From contig NZ_JAQSWB010000001.1 of NCBI RefSeq assembly GCF_029266855.1, forward strand, positions 372,001 through 436,000: a stretch of DNA of 64,000 nucleotides. Reading direction: 5' to 3'. This document shows, piece after piece, positions 16,951 to 25,054 of the stretch. A program made the position numbers and the translations under genes. This stretch comes from Fluviicola sp. GTDB lineage: Bacteria > Bacteroidota > Bacteroidia > Flavobacteriales_D > Crocinitomicaceae. Numbering within the stretch: the stretch's first letter is position 1; every line of letters starts with the position of its first letter. Below the pieces are notes generated by a model. The model searched no databases. It was not told where the DNA came from and worked only from the letters and a program-made list of their open reading frames with translations.

Positions 16951-17847
16951 ATGAAAACGATGAAAAATAAAATACTGGTCCTGGCACTGGCAGCAATGCC
17001 TTTCGCAGGGAATTCCCAGGAAATGAATCTCAATTTTGAAAACTGGGAAAACCCGATAACCGAAGAAATGTTCGATAACCGGCCAGTTGGATGGATGGTT
17101 CAAAACACTCCATCGGTTGAGCCGAATGATTTTGGGATGCTTTATCATTCGCCTGTAACAGACGCTCAAAACGGAAGTTACGCACTGAAATTGAGTACAT
17201 GGTACTATTATACGAAAGATATGGCCCTGCTCACTCAACCTTATACTTCACGCTTAAGTTCATTGAAAGGATATTATATCTATGAAGAGAATGAAGTTGA
17301 AGATCAGGTAGACACAATTATTGATATTGCTCAAGTCTCCGTATTCATGACGAAGTGGAATGCGAATACGATGCATAGAGATACTGTTGGAATGGGAGTG
17401 TTGGATCTGAATGCAGTAGCAGATTACACGTTGTTTACTAACAATATTACATATATCAATTCAACGGTTGTCCCTGATTCGATCCGGATCCTGATTGACC
17501 CTTCTTTGGTGAGAAGAGATCCCGCTGGTCCGAACTACATGTCGATGGACGATGGAAAGAGTTCTTTTTTCACGGTCGATAATTTGTTTTTGACAGATGA
17601 AGGTGTGGCTGGCGTGAATGAATTTTCCCAGACTCTTGATGTGTTTCCTAATCCTGCAACAGACATGGTGTTCGTGGAGAATTTTAATGGCTATGCTACA
17701 CTCAGTGATCTCAATGGAAAGCTGATCCGTGAACAGGAACTTGAAAACTCGGAAGCCTTCTCATTAGATAAGCTGGATGCAGGAATCTACATGCTTCAGC
17801 TGCGCAATAATACTACCATCCAAAACGTCAGAATAGTCAAAAAGTAA
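16951..17847 (+). CDS. Secreted T9SS type A sorting-domain protein
   Basis: A 298-residue exported protein with a signal peptide (NKILVLALAAMPFAGNSQ). Residues 25-200 look like a jelly-roll carbohydrate-binding module (LNFENWENP, GWMVQNTPSV, NGSYALKLSTWYY). The T9SS type A sorting domain begins at LDVFPNPATD (about residue 230) and ends at KK. It is probably surface-bound. The ATG at 16951 is chosen over a TTG at 16921. A hairpin terminator follows at 17904. Confidence 0.8.
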   Translation: MKTMKNKILVLALAAMPFAGNSQEMNLNFENWENPITEEMFDNRPVGWMVQNTPSVEPNDFGMLYHSPVTDAQNGSYALKLSTWYYYTKDMALLTQPYTSRLSSLKGYYIYEENEVEDQVDTIIDIAQVSVFMTKWNANTMHRDTVGMGVLDLNAVADYTLFTNNITYINSTVVPDSIRILIDPSLVRRDPAGPNYMSMDDGKSSFFTVDNLFLTDEGVAGVNEFSQTLDVFPNPATDMVFVENFNGYATLSDLNGKLIREQELENSEAFSLDKLDAGIYMLQLRNNTTIQNVRIVKK

Positions 17848-18198
17848 TAAGTTCATAAGTTTAAAGTTTAGGTTTAGTTAAGTGTACAAATCGTTTTGGA
17901 TGTAAAGGATATAGATGTGAGTCTGTATCCTTTTTGTTTACTTATGGGCTAAAATGTTCCTGTCGGTTTCTTCAAACGGGAATTGGAGGCTTTGCGCTCT
18001 TCGCTTAAAAATAAATACATATCAATAAACCGTAAAGGATGTAAGGACGCGAAGGGTTTCCAAAATCATTGCCTAATTCCGTAGCCGACATTTTCTCCTG
18101 TTTTTTTGTCTAATTCATCGGCTGACAGATTGTAACTCAGTTTTTAATCAGCCCCGGCTTATCGCTTTTTCTTCTTAAATTCGTTTAAGGAAATACAG
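17848..18198. other. 351-bp intergenic region with terminator and repeat-like DNA
   Basis: After the terminator at 17904-17940 the gap holds GGCTTTGCGCTCTTCGC (from about 17990) and an ACGCGAAGGG segment (about 18045). These resemble the TTTGCGCTCTT motif at 57335 and other dispersed intergenic repeats of Bacteroidota. Nothing coding is seen. Confidence 0.45.
17904..17938 (+). terminator. Rho-independent terminator
   Basis: AAAGGATA (17904-17911) pairs with TATCCTTT (17926-17933), followed by a T-rich tail (TTTTTGTTT). It lies 57 nt after the stop of the T9SS gene at 17847. Confidence 0.7.
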
Positions 18199-19014
18199 AT
18201 GAACCGATCCTTAGAAATCCGGAAGTTTTATAAGCCTGTCCAGCCAACGGTTGATCAGGCTTCCGTAAATGTGTCTTATACAGAGTTTTTGCCCGATATT
18301 CAGCTTCAGGAAGTGATTTATTGTTACTGGCAGCTAAAAACGTCGGAGGTCTTAACCGAGCCCTTTAGTTACCGGGTGGTGGCCGACGGCTGTATCGATA
18401 TTTTTTTTGAACTCACGAATCCGGCTGACAGTTATGTCATGGGATTTTGCAAAAAGTTCACTGAATTTCCGCTTGATAACAGCTTCAATTATGTCGGGAT
18501 TCGTTTCTTCCCAACCATGTTTCCTCAGTTATTTAAAATCAATGCCAAAGAACTCAGTAATCACTTTGAGCATTTGGATCAGGTTGTCCCGGCTGTATCG
18601 GATTTTATACGGAACACGATGGATAGCTCACAAAGCAGGGAGAAGATCGGGATTCTGTTGGATACTTATTTCTTGGAAGTAATAAAGAATGGAAGCTTTG
18701 ACCGCGATGAACGCCTGTACGGTGCATTGCAACTGATTTTCATGAAAAAGGGAATTCTGGATGTTGAGGCAGATCTTCAAACAGGGATCAGTTCCAGGCA
18801 ACTGCGGAGATTGTTTGACTTTTACATCGGGGTTACGCCGAAGATTTTTAGCCAGGTAGTTCGTTTTCAAGCTGTGTTGGGAGCAAAGCCGTATACAGAA
18901 AGTCTAAGGGAAAATAAATTGTTCTTCGATGCGGGGTACTACGATCAGGCGCATTTTATCAAAGAGTTTAAAAATTTCTACGGTGTTACACCCGGTAAAG
19001 CATTCGGAAGGTGA
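18199..19014 (+). CDS. AraC-family regulator with DUF6597-like N-terminus
   Basis: A 271-residue protein. The N-terminal domain (residues 30-150, with YCYWQLKTSE, VVADGCIDIFFEL and VGIRFFPTMFPQLF) matches the DUF6597-type sensor domain found in many Bacteroidota AraC regulators. The C-terminus (residues 190-271) has a double helix-turn-helix with AHFIKEFKNFYGVTPGKAF. It directly precedes a VOC gene (67 nt gap), which is a plausible target. Its ligand is unknown. Confidence 0.88.
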   Translation: MNRSLEIRKFYKPVQPTVDQASVNVSYTEFLPDIQLQEVIYCYWQLKTSEVLTEPFSYRVVADGCIDIFFELTNPADSYVMGFCKKFTEFPLDNSFNYVGIRFFPTMFPQLFKINAKELSNHFEHLDQVVPAVSDFIRNTMDSSQSREKIGILLDTYFLEVIKNGSFDRDERLYGALQLIFMKKGILDVEADLQTGISSRQLRRLFDFYIGVTPKIFSQVVRFQAVLGAKPYTESLRENKLFFDAGYYDQAHFIKEFKNFYGVTPGKAFGR

Positions 19015-19080
19015 TTTTGTCCGATTTTTACAATGTTGAATTGCTGAGATACCTGATTTTTGTCTGTAAATTAATTCAGG

Positions 19081-19551
19081 ATGAAAACAACAGCATTGAT
19101 TGCGGGACTTTGTTTCGCACTAACAGGTCTTTCGCAAAGTAATTCAACACAGAAAACTCAAAACACTATGAAATTAAATGCAGGAATAGTCACAGCAAAA
19201 TTAGAAGAAACGAAAGCTTTCTATATAGGAGTTTTAGGTTTTGGAGTCACTTTTGAAAACGAATTCTACCTCTTGCTTCACACTCCCGATCAAAAAGCAG
19301 AGATCAGTTTTTTACTCCCGGATCATCCCAGTCAGCAACCCTTGTTTCACAAACCTTTTTCAGGTGAAGGAATGTACCTGACTATAGAAGTGGAAGATGT
19401 GGATAGTTTTTATCGGGAGATCAAAGGGAAGAATATCGAAATAAAAATCGAACTTCGCGATGAACCTTGGGGAGACAGGCATTTTGCTATTCAAGATCCG
19501 AATGGGATTGGGATCGATATCGTGAAATATGTGTCTCAGGCGGAGAAATAA
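19081..19551 (+). CDS. VOC/glyoxalase-like protein with signal peptide
   Basis: A 156-residue protein. The first 20 residues (TALIAGLCFALTGLSQS) form an export signal, unusual for this fold. Residues 28-150 have the VOC signature (AKLEETKAFYIGVLGFGVTFEN and EPWGDRHFAIQDPNGIGIDIVKY). VOC proteins are metal-dependent lyases, dioxygenases or drug-binding proteins. The metal ligands here appear to be a Glu/His subset, so the chemistry is open. An internal ATG (MKLNAG, residue 30) could give a cytoplasmic form. It lies just after an AraC-type gene. Confidence 0.82.
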   Translation: MKTTALIAGLCFALTGLSQSNSTQKTQNTMKLNAGIVTAKLEETKAFYIGVLGFGVTFENEFYLLLHTPDQKAEISFLLPDHPSQQPLFHKPFSGEGMYLTIEVEDVDSFYREIKGKNIEIKIELRDEPWGDRHFAIQDPNGIGIDIVKYVSQAEK

Positions 19552-19561
19552 AGAGTAAAGA

Positions 19562-20191
19562 ATGAAAAAAGGAATCTTCACACTGCTGTTTTTGGGATCG
19601 CTGACAGCAGCAGCACAAAACAATATTAATTTAACAGATCTGGAAGCGGCTCAGCTTCCGAAAGGAATAAAGTATTCAGGGAAAATCAGGACTGCGGTTC
19701 GATGGATAGATGAGTTAGGCGACAATATTGTAATTACTACTGAAACCGGAGATACAAAGAGTAAATCAGGAGATTCGGATGATTACAGAGATGCGACTTT
19801 GTATGCTTATCACTTTTTAACTTTTGGGGATAGTATTCGTCAAACCTGGAAAGTAACGGATTTCATCAAAGAATGTCCTTTTGATATTGAAGCAAATTTC
19901 ATCAATAACACATTTCAGGTAACTGATTTAAATAAAGATGGTATTGGAGAGGTTTGGTTGATGTATATTGTAGCTTGTAAAAGTGATGTCAGTCCAGCTG
20001 ATATGAAGGTTATCATGTATCAAAACGGTCAGAAGTTCGCCATGCGAGGACAAACAAAAGTAGAACCCTCAAAAGGAAAGTTTCTTGGGGGAAATTATAA
20101 ATTCGACAAAGCATTTACGGAAGGTCCGGCTGAATTCAGGGACTTTGCTAAGAAAATGTGGAATGCGCATACCATGCAGAAATGGTATTAA
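19562..20191 (+). CDS. Secreted hypothetical protein (M949_RS01915-like)
   Basis: A 209-residue protein with a signal peptide ending at AAAQ. The central part contains DATLYAYHFLTFG, CPFDIEANFINNTFQVTDLNKDGIGEVWLMY and VSPADMKVIMYQNGQKFAMRGQ. These strands resemble the Bacteroidota family named M949_RS01915 surface polysaccharide biosynthesis protein, whose function is not established. The DLNKDGIGE segment looks like an FG-GAP/EF-hand-type loop. It is spaced 10 nt after the VOC gene. Confidence 0.65.
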   Translation: MKKGIFTLLFLGSLTAAAQNNINLTDLEAAQLPKGIKYSGKIRTAVRWIDELGDNIVITTETGDTKSKSGDSDDYRDATLYAYHFLTFGDSIRQTWKVTDFIKECPFDIEANFINNTFQVTDLNKDGIGEVWLMYIVACKSDVSPADMKVIMYQNGQKFAMRGQTKVEPSKGKFLGGNYKFDKAFTEGPAEFRDFAKKMWNAHTMQKWY

Positions 20192-20222
20192 TAATCCACC
20201 CAGTTTAAATCATGCATGAATA

Positions 20223-20489
20223 ATGATTTTACAAGTAGCTATTGGAGTAGGAATGTATGTCCTGTTATTTGCAGGAACGGCTCTTTTAATTTTCACACCT
20301 GTCGTTTCCCTTCTGGTGTATCGTACTATAGATTGGGCAGTTAAAAAACGGTCAGGTTTTTCAATTAATTTGACGGGATCCAAAAAAGTGCTTTTAGTTG
20401 CAGCTTGTATCTTGCTTGGGGCATCACTAACGGTACTGATGATCGCTTTTTTCTTTTTGGTTGTTTTAAGCGATTTCCGTTATGAATAA
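20223..20489 (+). CDS. Small two-helix membrane protein
   Basis: An 88-residue protein with two long hydrophobic segments (residues 5-36 and 57-83) separated by a short basic loop. The family is not recognised. It is 31 nt after the secreted protein gene and precedes a repeat-like intergenic stretch. Coding potential is supported by length, composition and spacing only. Confidence 0.55.
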   Translation: MILQVAIGVGMYVLLFAGTALLIFTPVVSLLVYRTIDWAVKKRSGFSINLTGSKKVLLVAACILLGASLTVLMIAFFFLVVLSDFRYE

Positions 20490-20536
20490 AGCAAAAATTA
20501 TCGGATTAAAAGAAAATCCTGGACGCTAAAAGAGAA

Positions 20537-20565
20537 AATCTGCGTGAATCCATTTAATCTGCGTG
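20537..20565 (+). repeat. AATCTGCGTG direct-repeat unit
   Basis: AATCTGCGTG at 20537-20546 and 20556-20565 (19-nt period), followed by TAAAA. A near copy with the same period is at 49895-49923. It lies between convergent genes and is part of a dispersed intergenic repeat family. Confidence 0.5.
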
Positions 20566-20577
20566 TAAAATGATTTA

Positions 20578-21558
20578 TCAAACAACCGCATCCTTATTGT
20601 ATTTCCCCTTGTATTCGATCGGCGACATGCCCGTAAACTTTCGAAAAACTTCCCGGAAAGCTTTCACATCCGAATAACCGACATCATACATCACTTCAGT
20701 GATTGTTTTACGGCTGGTTTCCAGTGCTTTTTTAGCCGATTCGATCTTTACGCGCTGCATATACTCAATGGGTGTATTTCCGGTTGCTTTAATAAACCGC
20801 CGGTCAAAATTCCGCCTGCCCACTGAAAATTTGGAAGACAGTTCTTCAATTGAGATCTTTTCGCGGAGGTTTTCTTCGATATAGCTTTGAACTTCTTTGA
20901 CAACTTCATCATCGTGTTGTTTCTGTCCGCTGAAAATGGCAAATGCCGACTGACTTTTCCGATCAGGCTCTATTTGAAACACTTTCGAGCAGAAAATAGC
21001 AGTTTGTCGGTCGTAGTATTTTTCAATCAGATAAATGATCAGGTTAAGGAAAGAATAGGCTCCACCATTGGTGTAAATACCGGATTCATCTGTGATCAGT
21101 TGATCTGTCTGCAGATTCACTTTTGGAAATAAACTTCTGAAGTCTGCTGTCGCACTCCAATGTGTAGAACAGTTTTTCCCGTCCAGTAAACCAGTAGAAG
21201 CTAATAGGAATGCACCGGTACAAATACTTGCCACTTCAGCACCTTCTTTATAGTGTTTTTCAATCCATGAGACTAGTTTCCTGTTTTCGGTCAAAGCTTT
21301 CCCATAGTTGTGATTCAGGGATGGAATAACAATCAGGTCTGTTTTTGAAATTGCTTCAATGGAGGTATGTGGATTTACAGTGAATAAACCACCGAAAAAA
21401 GCTACATGATCCGAAAGTCCTGCAAGTTGGATCGTAAAAACGGCTTCCTTGCCTCTTTCTTTCCAATAAGCATTCGCTCGTGAAAAAAGTTTATAGGTAC
21501 CTGCAATGCTGCTCAAGTTATTTTCACCGTCTGGAACCAGGATCGTTAAATGCTTCAT
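20578..21558 (-). CDS. GlxA-type transcriptional regulator (DJ-1/PfpI + AraC HTH)
   Basis: A 326-residue protein with an N-terminal DJ-1/PfpI amidotransferase-like domain (residues 1-165, including ASICTGAFLLA with C113 at the nucleophile elbow). The C-terminal AraC double helix-turn-helix covers residues 215-318 and ends in FREVFRKFTGMSPIEYKGKY. It is one of the few minus-strand genes here and is divergent from the DinB/SRPBCC operon, which it may control. The ATG at 21558 fits a consensus promoter at 21570-21600; upstream in-frame codons are rejected. Confidence 0.92.
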   Translation of the reverse strand: MKHLTILVPDGENNLSSIAGTYKLFSRANAYWKERGKEAVFTIQLAGLSDHVAFFGGLFTVNPHTSIEAISKTDLIVIPSLNHNYGKALTENRKLVSWIEKHYKEGAEVASICTGAFLLASTGLLDGKNCSTHWSATADFRSLFPKVNLQTDQLITDESGIYTNGGAYSFLNLIIYLIEKYYDRQTAIFCSKVFQIEPDRKSQSAFAIFSGQKQHDDEVVKEVQSYIEENLREKISIEELSSKFSVGRRNFDRRFIKATGNTPIEYMQRVKIESAKKALETSRKTITEVMYDVGYSDVKAFREVFRKFTGMSPIEYKGKYNKDAVV

Positions 21559-21569
21559 GGACTTTTTTG

Positions 21570-21600
21570 CAAAGGTATTCAATTCGGCTGTCCAAATCAA
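21570..21600 (-). promoter_or_regulatory. Consensus promoter of the GlxA-like gene
   Basis: On the minus strand, TTG (21600-21598), a 20-nt spacer and TACCTTTG (21577-21570) match the Bacteroidota TTG-N19-21-TAnnTTTG promoter exactly. The ATG is at 21558. Confidence 0.65.
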
Positions 21601-21648
21601 CCCCTTATATTGTCTGTTTTACACCTTTTTTGTTTCTGATTAAGACGG

Positions 21649-21656
21649 TAGATTTG
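21649..21656 (+). promoter_or_regulatory. Putative -7 element of DinB operon
   Basis: TAGATTTG matches TAnnTTTG, 37 nt before the DinB ATG at 21693. A TTG at 21630-21632 gives a 16-nt spacer, shorter than ideal. The region is divergent with the GlxA-like promoter. Confidence 0.45.
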
Positions 21657-21692
21657 CAAATAGATAATCAGTATAACTAAAAAACACAAACA

Positions 21693-22190
21693 ATGAACAC
21701 AACACAAACAACTGACACAGCGCAGACAATGGTCAAAATTATCTTAGACAGATGGGATGCATCTGTAAAAAATTTAGATGCAATTCTTGATTCAATTTCT
21801 GACGAACAATTAGTATCGGAAACTTCACCCGGCAGAAACAGGGGAGTTTATCTATTGGGTCACCTGATAGCAGTACACGATCATATGCTTCCACTTTTAA
21901 ATTTCGGAGAAAGATCATATCCTCATTTACCAGGTTTTTTCATTGATGCTCCGGATAAAACAGTGGACAACATTCCGTCTGCACAGGAACTGCGCGCGAT
22001 GTGGAATGAACAGAAAATGGTCCTGAAACAAAAAATGGCAGGCTTGAAACCGGAAGAATGGTTTGAAAAACACACCGCTGTTTCCGAAGAAGATTTTGCA
22101 AATGAACCGCATCGGAATAAACTGAATATCATTCTAACCCGGACGACTCATTTGGCATACCATACCGGACAATTGGTTTATTTAAAGTAA
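21693..22190 (+). CDS. DinB-family protein
   Basis: A 165-residue four-helix-bundle protein. H57 (YLLGHL), H153 and H157 (THLAYHTGQ) are the three histidines that bind a divalent metal in DinB/YfiT proteins. The family includes thiol transferases and other metal-dependent enzymes; the substrate is unknown. It starts an apparent operon with two SRPBCC genes, the first 6 nt after its stop, and is divergent from the GlxA-type regulator. Confidence 0.9.
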   Translation: MNTTQTTDTAQTMVKIILDRWDASVKNLDAILDSISDEQLVSETSPGRNRGVYLLGHLIAVHDHMLPLLNFGERSYPHLPGFFIDAPDKTVDNIPSAQELRAMWNEQKMVLKQKMAGLKPEEWFEKHTAVSEEDFANEPHRNKLNIILTRTTHLAYHTGQLVYLK

Positions 22191-22196
22191 AGGGAA

Positions 22197-22631
22197 ATGG
22201 CAGCAGCAGATTTTACATTTACACTGGAAACAGAGAATAGCCCGGAACAGGTATTCCGTGTTATTAGAGATGTCCGTTCCTGGTGGTCGGGACTTTATGC
22301 CGAAGAATTTACTGGTGAAACGGAAAACCTTCACGATGAATTTAGTTTTAGAGCCGGAGAAGGTGCTCATTATTCCAAACAAAAGTTGGTAGAGGTCATT
22401 CCGGACAAGAAAATAGTGTGGCTAATAACCGAAGGGGAATTGACTTTTATCGAAAAAACGGACGAATGGGTAGGGACCAAAGTGATTTTTGAAATTGCGG
22501 AAAAGAACGGCAAGACTCAACTGGTATTCACACACGAAGGCTTAACTCCTGAAGTTGAATGCTATGATTCCTGTGCTCCTGCATGGTCGATGTATTTGCA
22601 GGACAAATTATTACCCTTAATTAGTAAGTAA
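22197..22631 (+). CDS. SRPBCC (AHSA1-like) protein
   Basis: A 144-residue helix-grip protein. SPEQVFRVIRDVRSWW, then LVEVIPDKKIVWLITEGELTF, then VIFEIAEKNGKTQLVFTHEGLTPEVECYDSC are hallmarks of the AHSA1/START-like SRPBCC fold, which binds hydrophobic ligands in a deep cavity. It is a tandem paralogue of the next gene and shares the WWS, VxxxKKIVxLxxE, and FTHxGLxPExECY blocks with it. The role is unknown. Confidence 0.88.
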   Translation: MAAADFTFTLETENSPEQVFRVIRDVRSWWSGLYAEEFTGETENLHDEFSFRAGEGAHYSKQKLVEVIPDKKIVWLITEGELTFIEKTDEWVGTKVIFEIAEKNGKTQLVFTHEGLTPEVECYDSCAPAWSMYLQDKLLPLISK

Positions 22632-22660
22632 AGAACACGCACATTAACAAGCAGACAAAG

Positions 22661-23152
22661 ATGGATGATAAAAGTTTTAAGGCTGTTATTTTGGTAGATC
22701 AAAGCCCGGCTGAGGCATTCAAGACAATTCTTAATTTCCGTGGCTGGTGGTCGGAAGAAATTGAGGGAAATACAGATAAATTGAATGAAGAGTTTTTCTA
22801 TCATTACAAGGAGCTTCATTTGTGTAAATTGAGACTGATCGAGCTGGTTCCCAACAAGAAAATTGTTTACCTGGTAATCGAAAATGAATTCGATTTTGTA
22901 GAAGACAAGAGCGAATGGATCAATACGAGTCTAATTTTTGAGATTACAGAGGAAGCAGGAAAAACAAAGGTTACATTCACTCATAAAGGCTTAGTTCCGG
23001 AATATGAATGTTATAAAGTATGCAACGATGCCTGGAGCGGTTACATTAAAAACAGTTTGTACAAGTTGATCACTACCGGGAAAGGCGAACCGAATCCGAA
23101 AGACAAGGATGGCTTTAATGCTGAATTGGCCGAAAAATGGAATCTCCTTTAA
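22661..23152 (+). CDS. SRPBCC (AHSA1-like) protein, tandem paralogue
   Basis: A 163-residue protein aligned end to end with the gene just upstream (SPAEAFKTILNFRGWWSEE, LIELVPNKKIVYLVIENEFDFVE, VTFTHKGLVPEYECYKVC), with a longer C-terminus. The pair results from an old duplication, since sequence identity is moderate. A terminator hairpin lies 45 nt after its stop, closing the DinB-SRPBCC-SRPBCC operon. Confidence 0.88.
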   Translation: MDDKSFKAVILVDQSPAEAFKTILNFRGWWSEEIEGNTDKLNEEFFYHYKELHLCKLRLIELVPNKKIVYLVIENEFDFVEDKSEWINTSLIFEITEEAGKTKVTFTHKGLVPEYECYKVCNDAWSGYIKNSLYKLITTGKGEPNPKDKDGFNAELAEKWNLL

Positions 23153-23197
23153 AAATTTAGCAATAACCGTCCTGCTTAATAAAAGCATGTAAAAGTG

Positions 23198-23236
23198 AAA
23201 CGTCCCGGGAATAGTATCGGGACGTTTTCTATTTTT
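23198..23236 (+). terminator. Rho-independent terminator
   Basis: AAACGTCCCG (23198-23207) and its exact complement at 23218-23227 enclose a 10-nt loop and are followed by TCTATTTTT. It ends the SRPBCC operon. The tail overlaps the -7 box of the next gene. Confidence 0.8.
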
Positions 23237-23237
23237 G
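23230..23237 (+). promoter_or_regulatory. -7 element abutting a start codon
   Basis: TATTTTTG matches TAnnTTTG and ends 4 nt before the ATG at 23242. No -33 TTG is seen because the terminator stem occupies that position. If used, the mRNA would be leaderless. Confidence 0.35.
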
Positions 23238-23241
23238 TCAA

Positions 23242-23910
23242 ATGGATTTTGAGAAAAAATACCCGATCACCCAAATACCAAACGAATATTTAGTAGTTCA
23301 ATGGACTCGCGGTTACGGTCAAGTGGATGTATATTATAACGATCAGTTGATTGGTGCAGTCCGGGAAACAGTAAAATTGAAGAAAGGAACTTCGTTTTCG
23401 TCTGATTTGGGCCTGATCACACTTAAATTATCTGAAAAACCTGTAACACTCGATGTGATTGTTGATGGGTTTCACAGTCCGGTAAATGTTTCATATCCTG
23501 TTAAGGAGTTGAAAAAAATGAATACCTATTTTTGGATTATAGCTGTTTTTGCATTTATTGCCGGTGCAATTGAATATGGAATTTTCAGAGGCTGGCCCAA
23601 AGTACAGGCGGCTGTACTCTTAATGAATTTACTTGTTTTCGGACTGTATATTTTCAGCGCCGTGTTTGTAGGAAAAGGAAAGGCATGGGCTTTTTATTTA
23701 GGACTCTCTGTTTTCCTATTCTGCACCCTGATTTCTTTGCTGGCTCTCATGGGAGGAATAGTCTGGGGTTGGGCGCTTTACTTTTTTATGATTATGCGAA
23801 TTGCGGGCGGAGTAATTTTGTTTATGAATCTGAAAACGGCAAATTCAACTGTCAGACATTTGAGGTATAAAGCACCTTCTATTGATGGTTTGCTCGATTC
23901 TAAACTATAA
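23242..23910 (+). CDS. Hypothetical membrane protein
   Basis: A 222-residue protein. Residues 1-90 form a soluble strand-rich domain (EYLVVQWTRGYGQVDVYYNDQLIG) similar to PEGA-like or small beta domains. About four transmembrane helices follow between residues 93 and 200, and a basic tail ends the protein. The family is not named with confidence. The promoter/terminator arrangement upstream suggests its own transcript. Confidence 0.65.
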   Translation: MDFEKKYPITQIPNEYLVVQWTRGYGQVDVYYNDQLIGAVRETVKLKKGTSFSSDLGLITLKLSEKPVTLDVIVDGFHSPVNVSYPVKELKKMNTYFWIIAVFAFIAGAIEYGIFRGWPKVQAAVLLMNLLVFGLYIFSAVFVGKGKAWAFYLGLSVFLFCTLISLLALMGGIVWGWALYFFMIMRIAGGVILFMNLKTANSTVRHLRYKAPSIDGLLDSKL

Positions 23911-23921
23911 AAAAAGGTGTT

Positions 23922-23950
23922 CTTTTAATGCAATTTAGTTGCATTAAAAG
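23922..23950. promoter_or_regulatory. Perfect 12-bp inverted repeat (operator)
   Basis: CTTTTAATGCAA (23922-23933) and TTGCATTAAAAG (23939-23950) are exact complements with a 5-nt spacer. The right arm contains the TTG of the promoter for the flavoprotein gene at 23994, so binding here would block or alter RNA polymerase access. The cognate regulator is not identified. Confidence 0.7.
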
Positions 23951-23969
23951 GTTGAAAGCTGTAGTTTTG
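23939..23969 (+). promoter_or_regulatory. Consensus promoter of the thioredoxin-reductase-like gene
   Basis: TTG (23939-23941), a 20-nt spacer and TAGTTTTG (23962-23969) match the Bacteroidota consensus exactly. The ATG at 23994 is 24 nt after the box. The -33 element lies within the inverted repeat at 23922-23950. Confidence 0.7.
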
Positions 23970-23993
23970 TTGAACAAACAAACTTTCAGCAAC

Positions 23994-24899
23994 ATGACAA
24001 ACACACATTTCGACGTAATCATTATCGGGGGTAGTTATTCCGGTCTTTCTGCAGGAATGGCCCTTGGCCGTGCTTTAAGATCCGTATTGATCATAGACAG
24101 CGGTTCTCCCTGTAATAAACAAACCCCGCATTCGCACAATTTTATCACGCATGACGGCGAAACTCCGAAATCAATTGCCGATAAGGCAAGAGAGCAGGTA
24201 GCAAAGTACGATACCGTCACTTTTTATTCAGGTCTTGCGGTTCTTGGAAAGAAATCAGGTTCCGGTTTCGAGATCACTACTGAATCAGGAAACAGCTTTA
24301 CTGCTAAAAAACTAATCTTTGCAACCGGAGTGAAGGATATAATGCCGGAAATCGAAGGGGCAGACGCTTGTTGGGGTATTTCGATGATTCATTGTCCGTA
24401 TTGTCATGGATATGAAGTGCGAAATGAAAAAACGGGAATCCTGGCAAATGGAGAGTTGGGATTCGAATTCTCAAAATTGATCCGGAACTGGACCAAAGAG
24501 TTGATCTTGTTTACGAATGGAAAATCCACTCTGACAGCTGAACAGACAAGCACACTGAAGGAGCACGGGATTGATCTGATCGAAACGGAAATCGAAGCTT
24601 TCGAACATACGAATGGATTCATTGAACAGGTTCGCTTGAAAGATGGAAGTTCTCTGAATCTAAAGGCGATGTATGCCAAATTACCCTTCACCCAGCATTC
24701 GGATATCCCTGAAACCTTAGGCTGTGAATTAACGGAACTGGGATTGATTCAAATTGACAGCTTCCAGAAGACAACAATCCCGGGAGTCTATGCCTGCGGA
24801 GACAATGTCACACCGATGCGCTCTGTTTCAAATGCAGTTGCAATGGGTACTCTCGCCGGAGCTGTACTCAATAAGGAATTGGTGGACGAAGAGTTTTGA
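23994..24899 (+). CDS. NAD(P)/FAD-dependent oxidoreductase, thioredoxin reductase-like
   Basis: A 301-residue flavoprotein with an N-terminal FAD-binding Rossmann motif (DVIIIGGSYSGLSAGMALGRA, in two parts), a redox-active CPYC (C134, C137) within HCPYCHGYEVR, and a C-terminal GVYACGD motif for FAD. This is the thioredoxin-reductase/GliT layout. The NADPH-binding GxGxxA is poorly conserved (GILANGELGFEF), which points to a GliT-like or non-thioredoxin partner. The ATG at 23994 fits a perfect promoter; an ATG at 23928 lies inside an operator-like palindrome and is rejected. Confidence 0.92.
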   Translation: MTNTHFDVIIIGGSYSGLSAGMALGRALRSVLIIDSGSPCNKQTPHSHNFITHDGETPKSIADKAREQVAKYDTVTFYSGLAVLGKKSGSGFEITTESGNSFTAKKLIFATGVKDIMPEIEGADACWGISMIHCPYCHGYEVRNEKTGILANGELGFEFSKLIRNWTKELILFTNGKSTLTAEQTSTLKEHGIDLIETEIEAFEHTNGFIEQVRLKDGSSLNLKAMYAKLPFTQHSDIPETLGCELTELGLIQIDSFQKTTIPGVYACGDNVTPMRSVSNAVAMGTLAGAVLNKELVDEEF

Positions 24900-24911
24900 A
24901 ATTAAAAAATA

Positions 24912-24953
24912 GAGTCGGGATAGAAAATCTTTCGTTCCGACTCCGGGATTTTT
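24912..24953 (+). terminator. Rho-independent terminator
   Basis: GAGTCGGGA (24912-24920) pairs with TTCCGACTC (24935-24943, one G-T wobble) and is followed by CGGGATTTTT. It lies 12 nt after the flavoprotein stop at 24899. Confidence 0.7.
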
Positions 24954-25054
24954 CTATCTTAGATTCCGAAAACAAATAATACGCCATTTTTTTAATCAGC
25001 ATTCTGAAATCCTGTTGATTTTGTTGGTTGAAGAAATGAAACGATAAGTGCCTC

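Noticed and set aside
23928-23993. Upstream ATG extension of the flavoprotein gene
   Set aside because: This ATG lies inside the operator palindrome and upstream of the -7 box, so it would not be on the mRNA.
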